Shown here: piece by piece, positions 1 through 12,900 of the stretch | How positions within the stretch are numbered: the stretch's first letter is position 1 | How the letters are laid out: each line of letters starts with the position of its first letter | Assembly: GCA_016490735.1 (NCBI GenBank) | Contig: JAEMWC010000099.1 | Span: 62,001 to 126,000, forward strand | Direction of reading: 5' to 3' | Source of the DNA: Pachyseris speciosa | Taxonomy: Eukaryota; Cnidaria; Anthozoa; Scleractinia; Pachyseridae | DNA length: 64,000 bases | Notes under the pieces: model-generated | Told to the model about the DNA's origin: nothing | The model's input: only the letters and a program-made list of their open reading frames with translations | Databases searched by the model: none | Made by a program: the position numbers and the translations under genes

Positions 1-370
1 GATGGACAATGCAGTTCTATGGAATCCCCTTTATACAGTAGTTTGGCCCAAATCATGTCTCTAGGAGACTGAAGATTGGCACCACATGATGTAATCAAAT
101 CCATTTCATAAATTCTTGGGAAAATTTGCTGACAGTTATTTTTATTACATCAAGTAATGCAATACATATCAGTCAAATTTAACCACTTAAACCGCAGTTT
201 AAGATGATATCCCTCTCTTCTCTCCCACAACTGCATTTAGTTGAGAAATATTTGTAATGAACATTTTGACACAGTACCAAATCTCAGAGGCCATATTTTG
301 GAAACCAAAGAATAAACTGTTGACGTGTTGACAACTCATGCAGTCTGGACATTGACGAAAAAATTCTTAC

Positions 371-3300
371 TTCATCTTTGAGATTTGTGTCTTTGTCCTC
401 TTCTGCTTACAGAATAAAAAGAAAGATTAAGCAGTCAATGTCATCACATTAATTAATTTGTTTTCATGAAATGCCATAGTCACTCTCATTTATCATCATC
501 ATCATCATCATCATCATCACCCATCATTGCCTTTGTCGACCTCATCACCAACCTCACCACCACGACCACCACCATCACCATCGCCACCTGTCACCACCAC
601 CGTCAAAAACAAAAGCTCCTTTAAAGCCTTAATGACCTTTTTATTAATCTCCAGGTGATCGACAAAAGATTTTCTAAACTTGTCAACAGTTACTACTAAA
701 GCGTGACTTCACAAACAGCAGAATTTCTGAAATTATGGGATTTGTTGAGATTTTCAGAAAAAGCAAGATGAAAAATGCTAGCTTGCCAAAAATCAGCATT
801 TAGAGCCAAATTGGCTCTGAGATATTAACACCGTTATGCTCTGCTGACTCCACACAAATCCTTCTTAATTGGACTTGGTTCATAATGTTAGGAACTAAGT
901 AAAATTTAGAAGGACTTGTATGGAGTCAGCAGAGCATAACAGTATTAATATCTCGCTCTAAATAACTGTAAGAAAATGCCGATTTTTGGCAAGTAGGTAT
1001 GTGTTCTTTCTGAATACCCAAATTAATTCCATAATTTTGCAAAATAATATAGTTTTTGTGACGTCATAACTTACTCTATACATGTATTCATAAATCACCA
1101 TCCATAAATCACCTTGGAAATATTTTCACTGGTTACCCGTTCAACAGAGAATTATATTCAAGATCAATGTCTTAACATTTTAAATGCCTCGATAACTCTG
1201 CACCCTCGTACCTTCAAGAACTTGTCGACATCTATAAACCTGTAAGAACTCTGCGCTCTGCCGCTAATGGACGGAAACTTAAAACTGTCCCTTACTCCTT
1301 TAAAACCTATGGCTTTAGATCTTTTTCAGTCTCTTCACCTTTACTTTGGAACAATCTGCCACATTTTGTTTGCTGTTCAGAAACTATATCAGTTTTTAAA
1401 TCAAGGCTTAAGACATTTTATTTTTAGAAAATATTTTTATTAATAGTGTTCTTTTTTTTGGCATTTGTAAAGTGCTTAGCCTTACAATCAGTGCTATATA
1501 AATACATATTTATTTTATTATTTATTTATTTAAATATTGTTTTCAAAACTTAATTAAAGCATGGAGCTGACTTGAAGGTGCAAAGCTACAATATGCCTTA
1601 GATTTTAATTAACGCTTTATGGTAACTACAGGGCTTCCATTTTTGTACAGGTATATTCATTTGGTAAAATTGGCAATAAGAGGGCCAAGTCTGCATGCCA
1701 ACCACTATGTGTAGGATGTGCACTGCAGGGAAGGGGGGTTGAGTCATTTTGTTTACGCGCATTGGAATTAACCTTGACTAGTTGCTGTATCCAGCAAAAA
1801 GTAATTATTCACAGTACTTTAGAAAGCTTAAATCCCACCTTCATCATCTTCCTTGTCCTCTTCCTCTTGGACATCTTCACTAGAAGGTTGCAGACCAAGC
1901 TCAGCATCTTGATCTGGACTCCGTGTGTAGTGTTCAACAGTCATAAAAGGGTCTTTGTCAGGGGCTTGAGGATTCTCTATAAAGCTGTTACCTGAGGTAT
2001 CATCCAGGACAAGAGTGAACTTCATTTCCGTACTGCGGCACTTTGTAAGCTGTGATATAATGTCATCAATCTTTGCGGCAGTTTCAGGATTAATAATCTG
2101 TGAATTAGAGGTTAACGATTAACCCATTGACTACCGGCTGTTTTTACATTTTCAGAGTGATTTTCCACCTATAAACGATGAATAGCAATTCGTGACTCTT
2201 TATTTGAACTACCAGGGAAAAGTGGTGCTGTCCTAAGCCACAGGAGGCTCAAGGTCTCTGAAAACGTCATTTTGACGTGGCTATTTTTTATCCGTGAAGC
2301 GACAACAATGGCCCAAGTTCGGTTTGCTTGCGATTTCTGCTAAATTTACAGCCATTTTTCATCTTTAGCAGCTGCCTGATGAGCATCATTAAGCGTGACG
2401 GTAGCTAAGAGTCCACTTTCTCAAAGAATCGAGCAAGGTGATGTACTTTGTTGTTGAATTTGGCTTGTTACTCGACGAACTGGGAATTTGGCCAGTCAAA
2501 CACTTAGTACCTTTGGGACTCGACTACTGATGAATTTCTTGACCTACCGCCACATATTTTGGAATTTCTGAGTACTGAAGATGACCACAAGCAGGAATTT
2601 TTGGCAGTAGGTCGGAGTGGCTGTAGACTTAGTTTATATGTGAAAGAATTGGGAGAAGGAATGGGTGCTGTCAAAAATTCTCGTCATTTCCCAGCATGCA
2701 ATGTGGTCTAGATGTTGAAAATGGCAGAAAGGCCCGAATGCACTGGAACAAAAGGCTGTATCTACGCTCGGGAGAAGAATATCAACAAAAAAAGTCATTT
2801 CTAAGCTAGAAAAAGGACTGAATTTCGTTATGATGGTTGAGGTTTGGTTTTTCGGCAATGATTTCGTTAAAAAACATGAAGGCAAAAAGGGGCATTTTTG
2901 TCGTTTCTCTTTGACGTTAAAAACGGTCAGTTTCGTTCTTGTCCAAACTCAAAAGGCCATATTTAGTAAAAATCGCTACGTTTCTTGCATTTATTGGATA
3001 TCCAAATTTAAAGGGCATTCCATTTCATGCTCACAACTAACAGTTAAGGCAATATTCGTGCGACTGAGAAAGTTGCAATGTTTTGAAGCATGTGAGTTTT
3101 TTGCGGCCAGTTTTGGCCAGCACGGGTGCCAATGGGTTAAATAAAACATAATTTTTTTTGACATTGATATTTTTTATTGCTCACTCAGACAGCTACTTAA
3201 ACAAAAGCCTTTGAGGCTAGTAACATATCAACACTATTTTATTTGAAAACAACCATATGCTGCAAGATCTGGGGGGGAGGTTACTACTTTCTGGCCAGTA

Positions 3301-6300
3301 CTTAGCTTCAAGGTTGCAGTTGCATGAAAGCCAACTTGAGGGGGTGGTGATTTAAAAAACTAGACAATAGAGGTCGAGTTGGAGCCACTAGTGACAGTCA
3401 GAAGTCAATGATCATCTCATCTAGGGTAATTGAGTTTGATACTGTGGCTTGTCACGTGACCTGGCCAACTGCAAACCCAGGAGGTAACGTTAAATGAAGC
3501 CTGGCCCTGCTAAGTTACCCACCCCGCCCCCTAGAAACTGTTTTAACTGTAGAATCTTAACTCTGACCCTGGATTTAAACTACCACCAACCATGACTTTC
3601 ACTGGATAGTGTTAAAAGGACCGGTCACGTGACCTCTATTTTTCTTTGTTAACCCATTGACTACTGGCTGTTTTTACATTTTCGGAGTGATTTTCCACCT
3701 ATAAACGATGAATAGCAATTCGTGACTCTTTATTTGAACTACCAGGGAAAAGTGGTGCTGTCCTAAGCCACAGGAGGCTCAAGGTTTCTGAAAACATCAT
3801 TTTGACGTGGCTATTTTTTATCCGTGAAGCGACAACAATGGCCCAAGTTTGGTTTGCTTGCGATTTCTGCTAAATTTACAGCCATTTTTCATCTTTAGCA
3901 GCTGCCTGATGAGCATCATTAAGCGTGACGGTAGCTAAGAGTCCACTTTCTCAAAGAATCGAGCAAGGTGATGTACCAAGTTGTTGTTGAATTTGGCTTG
4001 TTACTCGACAAACTGGGAATTTGGCCGGTCAAACGCTTAGTACCTTTGGGACTCGACTATTGATGAATTTCTCGACCTACCGCCACATATTTTGGAATTT
4101 CTGAGTACTGAAGATGACCACAAGCAGGAATTTTGGGCAGTAGGTCAGAGTGGCTGTAGACTTAGTTTATATGTGAAAGAACTGGGAGAAGGAATGGGTG
4201 CTGTCAAAAATTCTCGTCATTTCCCAGCATGCAATGTGGTCTAGATGTTGAAAATGGCAGAAAGGCCCGAATGCACTGGAACAAAAGGCTGTATCTACGC
4301 TCGGGAGAAGAATATCAACAAAAAAAGTCATTTCTAAGCTAGAAAAAGGACTGAATTTCGTTATGATGGTTGAGGTTTGGTTTTTCGGCAATGATTTCGT
4401 TAAAAAACATGAAGGCAAAAAGGGGCATTTTTGTCGTTTATCTTTGACATTAAAAATGGTCAGTTTCGTTCTTGTCCAAACTCAAAAGGCCATATTTAGT
4501 AAAAATCGCTACGTTTCTTGCATTTATTGGATATCCAAATTTAAAGGGCATTCCATTTCGTGCTCACAACTAACAGTTAAGGCAATATTCGTGCGATTGA
4601 GAAAGTTGCAATGTTTTGAAGCATGGGAGTTTTTTACGGCCGGTTTTGGCCAGCACGGGTGCCAATGGGTTAAGCAGATGAAAATTAACAGACCTTCTCA
4701 AGGTTTCTGATGCCACTTTAGTGGAGTGGGATAGCAAACACAGTTAAGCAATGCAAGTAGACTGCCAAGAGTCAGTGATTTTATTATAACCATACTTATT
4801 GTGGTAAAACTGTCCTTACTTTTTACACGATACAAAAGTGTGTCCCCAATGTATAAAAATTTAACAAGTTACCTTTCTCACTGGTTGATCTTGCTCCAAG
4901 CCGGTAATAGCTTTTTCCAATAACCCTTCAATGGTGTTAAGTTCTTAAAGAAAGATAATGTTTCAAGAATTCAGTAAGCACCCTTACTTCACCTACCTTC
5001 TAGCCTGCAAGCAAGCGTTATATTGGGGTCCCATATGAGATTTTTTTGGGCACAAGCACCAAGCAACACAGGCTGTAAGAGGTCCAATCCTCTCGCAGGT
5101 TGCTTCACTCACTACTCCCTGCAAGCACCAGCTGCTCACACCCAAATTAAGCCTTGCAAGAGACCCAAATAGAGCAATTGCTCACAGGCTACCTACATGT
5201 ACCTTCTGATCTTACATCTCCCTTACTTCTACCCTACCTATCAATGCCCAAGTGTGAGGGTTTAATTTTTGTCATATATGACCATAAGACAAACCATACA
5301 ACAGCTTAATATTCAACTCTACTGCATCCTGTGATTTGATACAAGTCACACAGCAACATGGAGCCACAAATCCACCGAGGCAAAGACACAGTATACCAGC
5401 ATGTGGAGACAGTTTTGAGGGGTACTATACCTATGAACCAACCTAACCTTCCTCACCCATTGCATCTACATGTACAGCGTACCTGCCTTCTTTTCACCTC
5501 ACAGCTATCCCATTTATCACTTTGTTTACCTATACCTACCTTTCTACCTGACTGCCAACCTATCTCTGTCCATACCATGCCTCCTACCAAAATTATGTAT
5601 CGCCTTCATGCGTACACCTGTCTTCCTAAATCCCACGCTATCTTATTACTCCACTCCATACCTCTGTACTTCTTACTTAACTTCCCTCCTTTAAGTTAGT
5701 ACCTACATGTATCTACCTTCCTCCCTAGTATCATTCTTATTGGGATCCTTTAGATCTGAATACAGGTCATCATCATCGGTTGACTGCAGGGCAGGCAGCT
5801 GAAATATTCCTCCTGCTGTTCTTATCCCAACAAGGTTGGCTATTGGGTCAGGAGAGAGTTGGTCATTATAGTCATTGCTCTTTAGTTGGTGGATGTATTA
5901 CAAATAGGTCTTCTGTCACCCTGGTCTGTGGTTACCGCGAGATGGAGTATTAAGACCATTAACAGCCTGGCTGGTTCATGAGTACGAGTATGGCTATTCA
6001 AATCTTAAGTTCATATTAAGCTTTAGGTAACCAGTTGTGACTTCAATATTGTTTCTAGAAGCTCCTTCTGTCCTGGTAAGCGATAAGGTAGAGTGAGGGT
6101 TCTGGGGAGGTGATTGGTTTGAAATGTGAAAGTCATCTACTTGCGTACTCATACTCAAATCTAAAGGCCCCTTGTCTTGCTTCTAGTTAAAAGTTTTATT
6201 TCTTTGTTTCACTGTTTTTTGTGTTGTTTTATCTAACCTCCTTTTTGGGAAAATGGAGGACTTTCAAATTCCAGCTCTGGAATGGCAAATGATGCTGCAT

Positions 6301-8022
6301 CTGACTTGATGACCTGCCGACTTAAATCCTACAAAAAATGAAGCACAATAAAAGTCAAAGGGAGGGGAAGTCTGAAGGAGCTGTAAAGTGTTTTAGAAAA
6401 CTTTCAATGTGGGGGAATCTGGGATGAGTTTTAAGGGGTTTGTAGGCATCTAGCTGTCTTGTTAACACTTTTTAACTCTGTGACCCTGTGTGTGTAAGGC
6501 CAGGAAGCCAGATCTCCCAGAGTTTCTCCATGTTTTGACCTGACCACTATCTCTTATCTGGAACAATCAAAAGGGCCTGGAAAATTTGCATTTTCAAATT
6601 TGGTTTTATAATCCCACCCCATGCAAAAGGATTGAAGTCCCATACATTGTGCTATTCAGCCACAGACCCGGACAGTACAATCCCTTTCAAGACTGTTGAT
6701 TAAAAAAAAAATGTAGAGCATAGTGAAAACTGGACTCAAACTGGTGGAAACTAATACTTAATTAACTTATTGTAAGCTTACTGTAAGCCACAATACAAGA
6801 ACTCATCCATGGACCACAAAAGAGACTGGGTAAAAATTCCATTTATAATCTAACTTTAGCCTTAAGGGCTTACCTCTAACTTTCGCATCCATATCAATGA
6901 TCTAGCATTGCATTGGAACCTCGATTTAACGAAGTGCCAAGGGGCTAGGGAAATTGGTTCATTATATCAAGGGTTTGCTATATCAAGGTCTTTTTCCACA
7001 CCTTTTAAAAGTTCAGGCTGGAGAATAGCATTTATTATATCAAGGACTTTGAACCCTGTTAAAATGAAGGCTGTCTGGTCCCAGTTGTTCAAAGAGTAGT
7101 TTACTGTATCCAGCTAATAAGTTGCTATTCAGCAGGCAAAATGCACTGCAGCTAATTTAAGTTTAATGGCTGGATAGCGACTTTTCTGCTGGATGTTATC
7201 CACCCTTTGAATGATTGGGACCTGGTCATTTATGCCCAAAGTACAGTGCATTGTACCTTTTCTGATGAAACAGACAGTGTGATGGTACAACCCTTGTCTT
7301 GTATCCTTCCTGCCGACTGTACTGCATTGTTCGTAATCCCACAGTGAGGGCATTCAAAGGATGAAATAATTACTTCTTTGAAGTAAGGAATTCTTGTCAG
7401 CAGCAATTTTGTAGTTCCCTGCAGGTAAAATATTCAGAGAACTGTTAACATTTTGTAAATGATTCGTTAATGCACTATGTTTTGATACCCAAACAAGGGT
7501 GCCAAATATTGGAATAATTAAACATTATCCAATAATTTCTAAATAGTTATTGGTTGTACTTTTGTCCTCTCAATTTGATTCACTAGTTAATTTCTATTTC
7601 AAGCCAAAATACCGTAGCTGTTGATGAAATACATGTATGATGATATAACCAATAGAATGGCCATGTCGCATTTGCTTTATTGTAACCATGATGTAATGTG
7701 CCCCTTAAATAAAAACCATGTGCTCAGAATAAATTTCAGTAATGAGTGATGTTTGGAATTAAATAGTTTGGTTTGTTTGCCTTCTCTTTCATATTTCTTG
7801 CCTTGGATCTACCAACAATAGTCACTTATGATATCTAGTGCTGCCTAAAACCTGCAAATTTTTCAGCAATACAGAGCTATAAGCTAATGCATTACATACT
7901 CACATTTTCTTGGCAATTCATACAAAGGCTCTCCACTGAAGTCACATTCTCGACATCATCACCATCAATTTCTTGAAATAGTGGTTGTTTTGTGTCTGCT
8001 TCCATTTCCTGGGATTATGAGC
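371..8022 (-). CDS. ZPR1: Zinc finger protein ZPR1, N-terminal half (partial, six exons)
   Basis: Minus-strand exons, high to low: 8022-7904 (start codon at 8005; 8022-8006 is 5'UTR), 7418-7257, 6328-6238, 4943-4873, 2097-1839 and a 32-nt exon 402-371. All have AG/GT borders and matching phases, giving 239 residues before the gene leaves the window on the left. A C4 zinc finger is visible: C28/C31 in CMNC and C57/C60 in CPHC. It is followed by the ZPR1 A-box (FTLVLDD, GNSFIENP, about residues 169-185) and an acidic linker (EEEDKEDDE). Animal ZPR1 has two such zinc finger/A-box modules in about 460 residues, so the second module lies outside. From family knowledge, ZPR1 binds eEF1A and takes part in its folding and in growth-factor-dependent nuclear relocation. 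The last exon is the least certain, being short and weakly conserved. Intron 4-5 carries two 1-kb transposon copies. Confidence 0.93.
485..605. repeat. ATC/ACC microsatellite
   Basis: (ATC)n from about 493 to 527, followed by irregular ACC/CCA triplets to about 600. Confidence 0.85.
700..1068. repeat. Imperfect inverted repeat (foldback element)
   Basis: Arms of about 170 bp (700-876 and 908-1068) pair with interruptions. The clearest part is TATGCTCTGCTGACTCCA at about 836 against TGGAGTCAGCAGAGCATA at about 922. Probably a non-autonomous foldback element in a ZPR1 intron. Confidence 0.7.
1127..1510 (+). mobile_element. LINE 3' end (CR1/L2-type reverse transcriptase C-terminus), decayed
   Basis: The stretch begins HWLPVQQRIIFKINVLTF. 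After a +1 frame break near 1165 it continues KCLDNSAPSYLQELVDIYKP, AFSVSSPLLWNNLP-like residues and FKSRLKTFYF before TAG at 1425. This is the usual C-terminal tail of CR1/L2 polyproteins. A short 3'UTR with GTAAAGTGCTTAG and GTGCTATATAAATA, typical of these elements, and an AT-rich tail follow. It lies in an intron of ZPR1 in antisense orientation. Confidence 0.8.
2119..3140. mobile_element. piggyBac-like non-autonomous element, copy 1
   Basis: A 1014-bp unit (2123-3136) starts CCCATTGACTACCGGC and ends CAATGGG, with TTAA on both sides (2119-2122, 3137-3140). That is the target duplication and end structure of piggyBac-type transposons. No transposase is recognisable. A frame near 2540-2620 (DEFLDLPPHILEFLSTEDDH) might be a remnant. 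Almost identical to copy 2 at 3649-4673. Confidence 0.75.
3649..4673. mobile_element. piggyBac-like non-autonomous element, copy 2
   Basis: A 1017-bp unit (3653-4669) with the same ends and TTAA on both sides (3649-3652, 4670-4673). It differs from copy 1 by scattered substitutions and a 3-bp length difference, so both are recent. Same orientation, 508 bp apart, in the same ZPR1 intron. Confidence 0.75.
4944..6237. other. ZPR1 intron with pyrimidine-rich low-complexity stretch
   Basis: From about 5190 to 5730 the plus strand is rich in CCT, ACC and TACCT words without a regular period. No exon is needed here, because the flanking ZPR1 exons join directly in phase. Confidence 0.5.
6911..7055. 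repeat. Partial pogo/Tigger-like terminal sequence
   Basis: Starts TTGGAACCTCGATTTAACGA and contains repeated TATATCAAGG words, as in the ends of pogo-type Tc1/mariner elements. No matching opposite end was found, so this is a fragment. Confidence 0.35.
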
Positions 8023-8083
8023 CTTGAAAACAAAATGCAATCAGTGTGAGGGCAGTGCTAAATCCACTCTAATTTATAATGGT

Positions 8084-8209
8084 AATAGGACCAAATGGAG
8101 TCCAATTCGGTCTGTAATCATACGAGTGATTCACAAAATTGGATGACTCCGACGCGGGAGGCCGATTTGTTAATCACAAGTATGATTACAGACCGAATTG
8201 GACAACATG
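8084..8209. repeat. Inverted repeat, CCAATTCGGTCTGTAATC family
   Basis: Arms 8100-8130 and 8173-8203 are almost perfect reverse complements (core CCAATTCGGTCTGTAATCAT). The same family recurs at 51823-51953, so this is a dispersed element. Lies in the intron within the ZPR1 5'UTR. Confidence 0.75.
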
Positions 8210-8354
8210 AAGTTCTGTTACCAATTAATCAAAACTATGACAAAATTTGAGAAACGAACTAGCCATCGGTTGAGCATTAAACAGTTACACTTAGTTTAAT
8301 ATGAATTCTGAAAAACATAATACATGTAGTTTACTCAACAAAATGCATGACAAC

Positions 8355-8460
8355 AGCGTGCGCAAAATGACATGCACTGTCCAATTACACAGGCATGATG
8401 CTTTAACTGTCCAATTACACTGTCCAATTACAAGCATGATGCGTATACTGTCCAATTAGT
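8355..8460. repeat. Short tandem copies of ACTGTCCAATTAC
   Basis: The words CTGTCCAATTAC and GCATGATGC alternate several times between 8378 and 8458. Confidence 0.6.
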
Positions 8461-8717
8461 GCTCAAATCGGGCTGCTGATAACCAATCGCGTTCGAGAAT
8501 TTTGTTACAGTTTTGATTAATAGAGAAATAATGCAGGAATATTCATAAATTGGCAGACTGGTAGAATGTATCACCAAAACAAAAAATTCTGAAGTTGCCA
8601 TATACAGTGCATTTTCTATTGGCATTAAACCCAGTGGCCATATTGGAAAAACTCAAAATTTGATACAGGCTGTAAGATAATCAAGGATGATCTAAGGGTG
8701 TGTTCCTTTGGGATGAT

Positions 8718-8858
8718 CCAGATCAGGATCAACGATCCAAGATAACTCGGATCATGGTGCAACAAAGGAACTGAGGAATCTACTCTCAGGGAAAGGATTC
8801 CTCAGTTCCTTTGATGCACCATGATCCGAGTGATCTTGGATCATTGATCCTGATCTGG
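8718..8858. repeat. Palindrome with 63-bp arms
   Basis: Arms 8718-8780 and 8796-8858 are reverse complements with few mismatches, rich in GATC words (CCAGATCAGGATCAACGATC at the left end). A strong hairpin former in the ZPR1 5' intron. Confidence 0.8.
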
Positions 8859-9479
8859 CTGCATGTGCATGCATACTCTGACTTCCTCCATTTTTCATCT
8901 GAAATCAAATGTATGCAGCACACTTCTACCATCCAAGAACAACTGAACAAATTATACAGGACAAGTAGTAAACTGGGCCAATGCTGACACAAGCATTTTA
9001 GAAAAGGTGTCGGTTGATTTCAGATGAGAGTGAAAGAGGTCATCCACATCAGACGGAGGAAACCTGATTTAAACGAATCACCGTGAGGGCTTCAATTATA
9101 TTACATCACGTGATCCAAAAGGTCATTTGGCAAATATCTCGTATCTGAAGAGTGAAATTAAAGCTCCACAAATAATTTTAATTTCTGGTCCTGTATAAGT
9201 GGTTTTGCTACGAAAGTATACATACTATCAACAGACTTCAAACTAAGCAATACACAGTTTACCTACACACAATCCTGAATCGAGGTCCCTGAGCTGAAGT
9301 GTTCCGTGTGTAAAACTCGTGTTACGAGTCTTATTTTAATACGAAGTTCATAAAATAAGAATTGAAATAGATCTGCTTTGTCAATTTCATTACACGTGGG
9401 AAAAAGATATTCCATAAACTTAGAATTATAGATAGCAGTGATAACTATTGTTTTAAACTGTCGAAAACTCGTTCTTACC

Positions 9480-9940
9480 TTTTCTTAAGAAGATTCCTCT
9501 CTAAGATGGCGTCCGGTCAACTTCTATGTACGAGATGTACGAGGCCTTCACTGAACATGATCAACCTCCACTCAGGGCTCCCCATGGGATGGTTAGTTCC
9601 CTCAGGGGTCGGGAGAGAATGGATTATTTTCTTTGTATGCATATAGGGTCTAGGAGGGTGCCCCCGTTAGGATTTCATAGTTAATAAGAACCTGAAAGAT
9701 TCACTTTCCAGTGGAATTGAAACAACTGTTTAAATTTATTTAATTTGTAAAACTCTTGATAGCTCAGCTTGCGGCAGGACTGGCAGGATCACGAACTAAG
9801 GACGTTTCACTTTGGCTTACAAAACAAGGTTACATCAACTCATTCATTCCCAGTCTTCACCGTGTTCCAACATGGCAGCCAATCGAACAGCCAATCGGAA
9901 TCTTGCAGAAGCATTTGCACATGGTTCAGACGATCAAAGA
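9480..9940. promoter_or_regulatory. Shared ZPR1/TOMM40 promoter region with ZPR1 leader exon
   Basis: On the minus strand, GAAAAG/GTAAGAAC at 9479 is a strong donor that can join a non-coding ZPR1 leader exon (about 9560-9480) to the acceptor TTTTCAAG before 8022. On the plus strand AAGATGGCGTCCGG (about 9503) resembles a YY1 initiator-proximal element. Two AGCCAATCG CCAAT boxes (about 9883 and 9895) lie just before the TOMM40 start. Divergent transcription from about 400 bp is inferred. Confidence 0.55.
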
Positions 9941-12900
9941 TGGGGAATGTTCTTGCTGCTTCACCAACGAATCCCTCGTCTTCTAGCAATGTCTCCTCCA
10001 TGCCGCCGCCTCCCCCTCTTACAGCACCCCCTCCAATAGAAGAAAAGAAACAATCGACGGATAAAAAGTCGACAGACAACAACCCTGGCACTTACGAAGA
10101 GTTACACAAGGCGTGCAAAGGTGGGTTTTCGTGGTGGAACGCGAAAATGTTCTTAGCCGGCTTCGTGGATTTTCCGGTGTGTTCAACTATGGTCCTCGTA
10201 GATCTCTGTCTGTTGTTTTAAAGAAGCATGCACTTTCCTCAAATGATATCATCAGTCTCGAATTGTTTTAAATTTCGGTGCGATTTTGCTAGTTGCCGTA
10301 GTTGTAGTAAACTTATAAATTCCAGCGATTCTTCGGACTGTTCTGCGTGCGTACTGCAGGCTCATCGCCATCGTGGCCGATATATTGATCTTCTTAATAT
10401 ATATATTTTTTAATTTCTAAATGGTGGTTAGACCAGTATCCCACTTGATTTCTTTTTAAAATATGATTAAGCACAACAGCATTATATATTCGTACAATAC
10501 TTTAGACTTGCCACAAGTCGACGTCTCGAGTCTCACAACAGAAAAGCCGATAGGAGCGAGCTTTGAGGCCGTGAACATGTTGGGAGGGGTCGACTTGCTT
10601 GAAGGGTTTTCATTTGTGTTTCGCACCAAAAGTGGGGAGTGGCGTGACTGGCATTTGAAAGAAGAACGTCAGTTATCGCTTTACCAATCGACCCCACATT
10701 GGAATTTCAACTACAAGTCATGTTTCCTTGCTCATAATTACTTTTGATTGACAACTTCACCCCTGAGGGTCCCAAAGATCTACTCTGATTGGTCTAAGCA
10801 CAGTGACCCGTTTTTGGGTTGCTAAAATTGGCATCAGTCAAGTATGAAAAGTCCTTTGTCCTGCGCCATATTAAAATAGGATGAAGGACTTTTTTCGAAA
10901 GTCTAACAATACTTCTGCAATATCCAAAAAACCTACACTGAAATTTCCAAGTTATAATTATACTGCTGCCATGAACGAGAGATAGTAACAATCTGTGCCA
11001 TCTCAAACATACAAGTCAAGAGAACAAAACTTGTTTGCCCTGGGTGTCGTTACTGGTCAATTATGGCAACAAAGTTGTTCACTTCATTGGAGTTTCAAAA
11101 ATTGCAAAATTACATATACTGCAAGTTGCACCTCAAGATACACAGAGGCACCTACGATGTAGGTAAATTTTTGGGCCAATTTACTTTTTGAATGAGAAGT
11201 AATCACATTTTTATATGCAGATTTGGTGCGACGTGACCTTGTAGCAAACAACTTTTTAGCAAAATGATTGGATATCAGAAAAGGCAGTGGTAAAATTGAT
11301 AACTTCAAACAGTATCTATTCCAGCATGAGGTTTGAGGTAACGTCAGATGCACGGTACAGCTGGCGATTGCATAAGTTTTTGTTATTTATTTATCTTTTT
11401 TCTGCATGAAGCAACTACACCCTGTATGCTGTTGGAGTGTTGCTACTGGCGTGAGCTGGTTGTTATTCTAACACAAATTTACTCCAGCTGTAAATCCAAT
11501 TTCCAGATGATGTTGGTGTGTCCAGCCTAAAAGAAGTCCTTAGGTGCAGAATACATGTAGATTTATTTCTGGGACAACACACCACTCACCACTCATGGGT
11601 ATATTACAAACCAACAAAACGACCAGCTCCCAGATGGCTTGTTAGCTCAGTCAGTAGAGTACTGCACAGGTATAGCAGAGGTCGTGGGTTGGAATCCTGT
11701 AGAAGCCTGAATTTTTTTTCAGGCTTTATTTTCACTACTGCTTAAGTAGTGTTCATAACTGCGATGATCAGTCACATATTTAATTTAACAGTTTGACTTG
11801 CGAGCATAGACATGGAAGTTATAGCATAGACATGGAAGTTATGATTAGTGAATGTGTAATCGCTTTCGCTTATTTTCACTTTTGCTGTTTAAATTTCTAA
11901 TGATATGTAATATATACTTGTAAATACTGTGTATTTTAGTTGTTTTGTATAGATATATATACTTTCTTTTTATGTTTTCTCGAAGATATTAGCTCTTGCA
12001 AGCTACACAAATTCGAGAGAAAATAAAGTTTATGTATGTATGTATGTTATGAATGCCTTTGATTTGCAGATTGTTTTCCTCAACCTTTCGAGGGATGTAA
12101 ACTCATCATCAACAAAGGCCTCAGCAATCATTTTCAAGTCAGTCACACCCTACAGCTTAGTGGGATGGGACCTGGTGCTTACCACTTTGGAGCCACTTAT
12201 GTGGGAAACAAGCAGACAGGACCTAATGAGGTAAAGTGTACTACATGTACAAACAAGTTATACAATACACTTAATTATTAAATTTATACTTAACAATTAC
12301 AATTACGTAGATTATGAGCTCAAGATTTCTATCACATGATAGCTGATTTGGGCTGCACCCTCATCAGCTATCACGCTATCGAAATCTCGAGCTCATAATC
12401 TAATTTTTTTTAGTATAAATCTACTAGTCATTCAAAACAAAACAAGTAAATTACCTAAATCCTCCTTGCAGACACTTCAAAAATGCAAAGAAGTGGCCGC
12501 CATTTTGTTGACAACTGCTACTCACTATTTATCACAGAATAGATAGCAAGTAGCGTAGCCAATCGTAGAATGGCTGCACCTTCACCAGCTATTACTTGAT
12601 AGAAATCTCGAGCTCATGAGCTAATTGTTAAGTAGAACAGACAAGATGCACAGATGAATGCTGTGTACATGTAGTTGCTAAAAAACAGGTTTACATGTGC
12701 ATGTTATGTTTGTTTTTATAGGCATTTCCTGTGTTACTGGGAGACATAGATACAAATGGTAGTCTTAATGCGCAAATGATTCACCAGTTTACGGACCGTA
12801 TCAGAGGAAAGATGATCATCCAGGTAACGACATTGACTTCAATTTAATTTTTTGTCACATCATCATTGTACGAGTCAATAGAAACTAAGAAATGGTCACC

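Noticed and set aside
2634..4710. Duplicated gene encoding 83- and 104-115-residue proteins
   Set aside because: The frames lie entirely within the two TTAA elements, overlap on opposite strands, and match no family.
5740..5810. Extra ZPR1 exon reading STDDDDLYSDLKDPNKND on the minus strand
   Set aside because: The neighbouring exons 6328-6238 and 4943-4873 join directly in phase and give the expected ZPR1 sequence, leaving no room for it.
12340..12376. Hammerhead ribozyme on the minus strand
   Set aside because: CTGATGAGGG occurs, but no GAAA follows a closed stem II. It is part of a simple palindrome.
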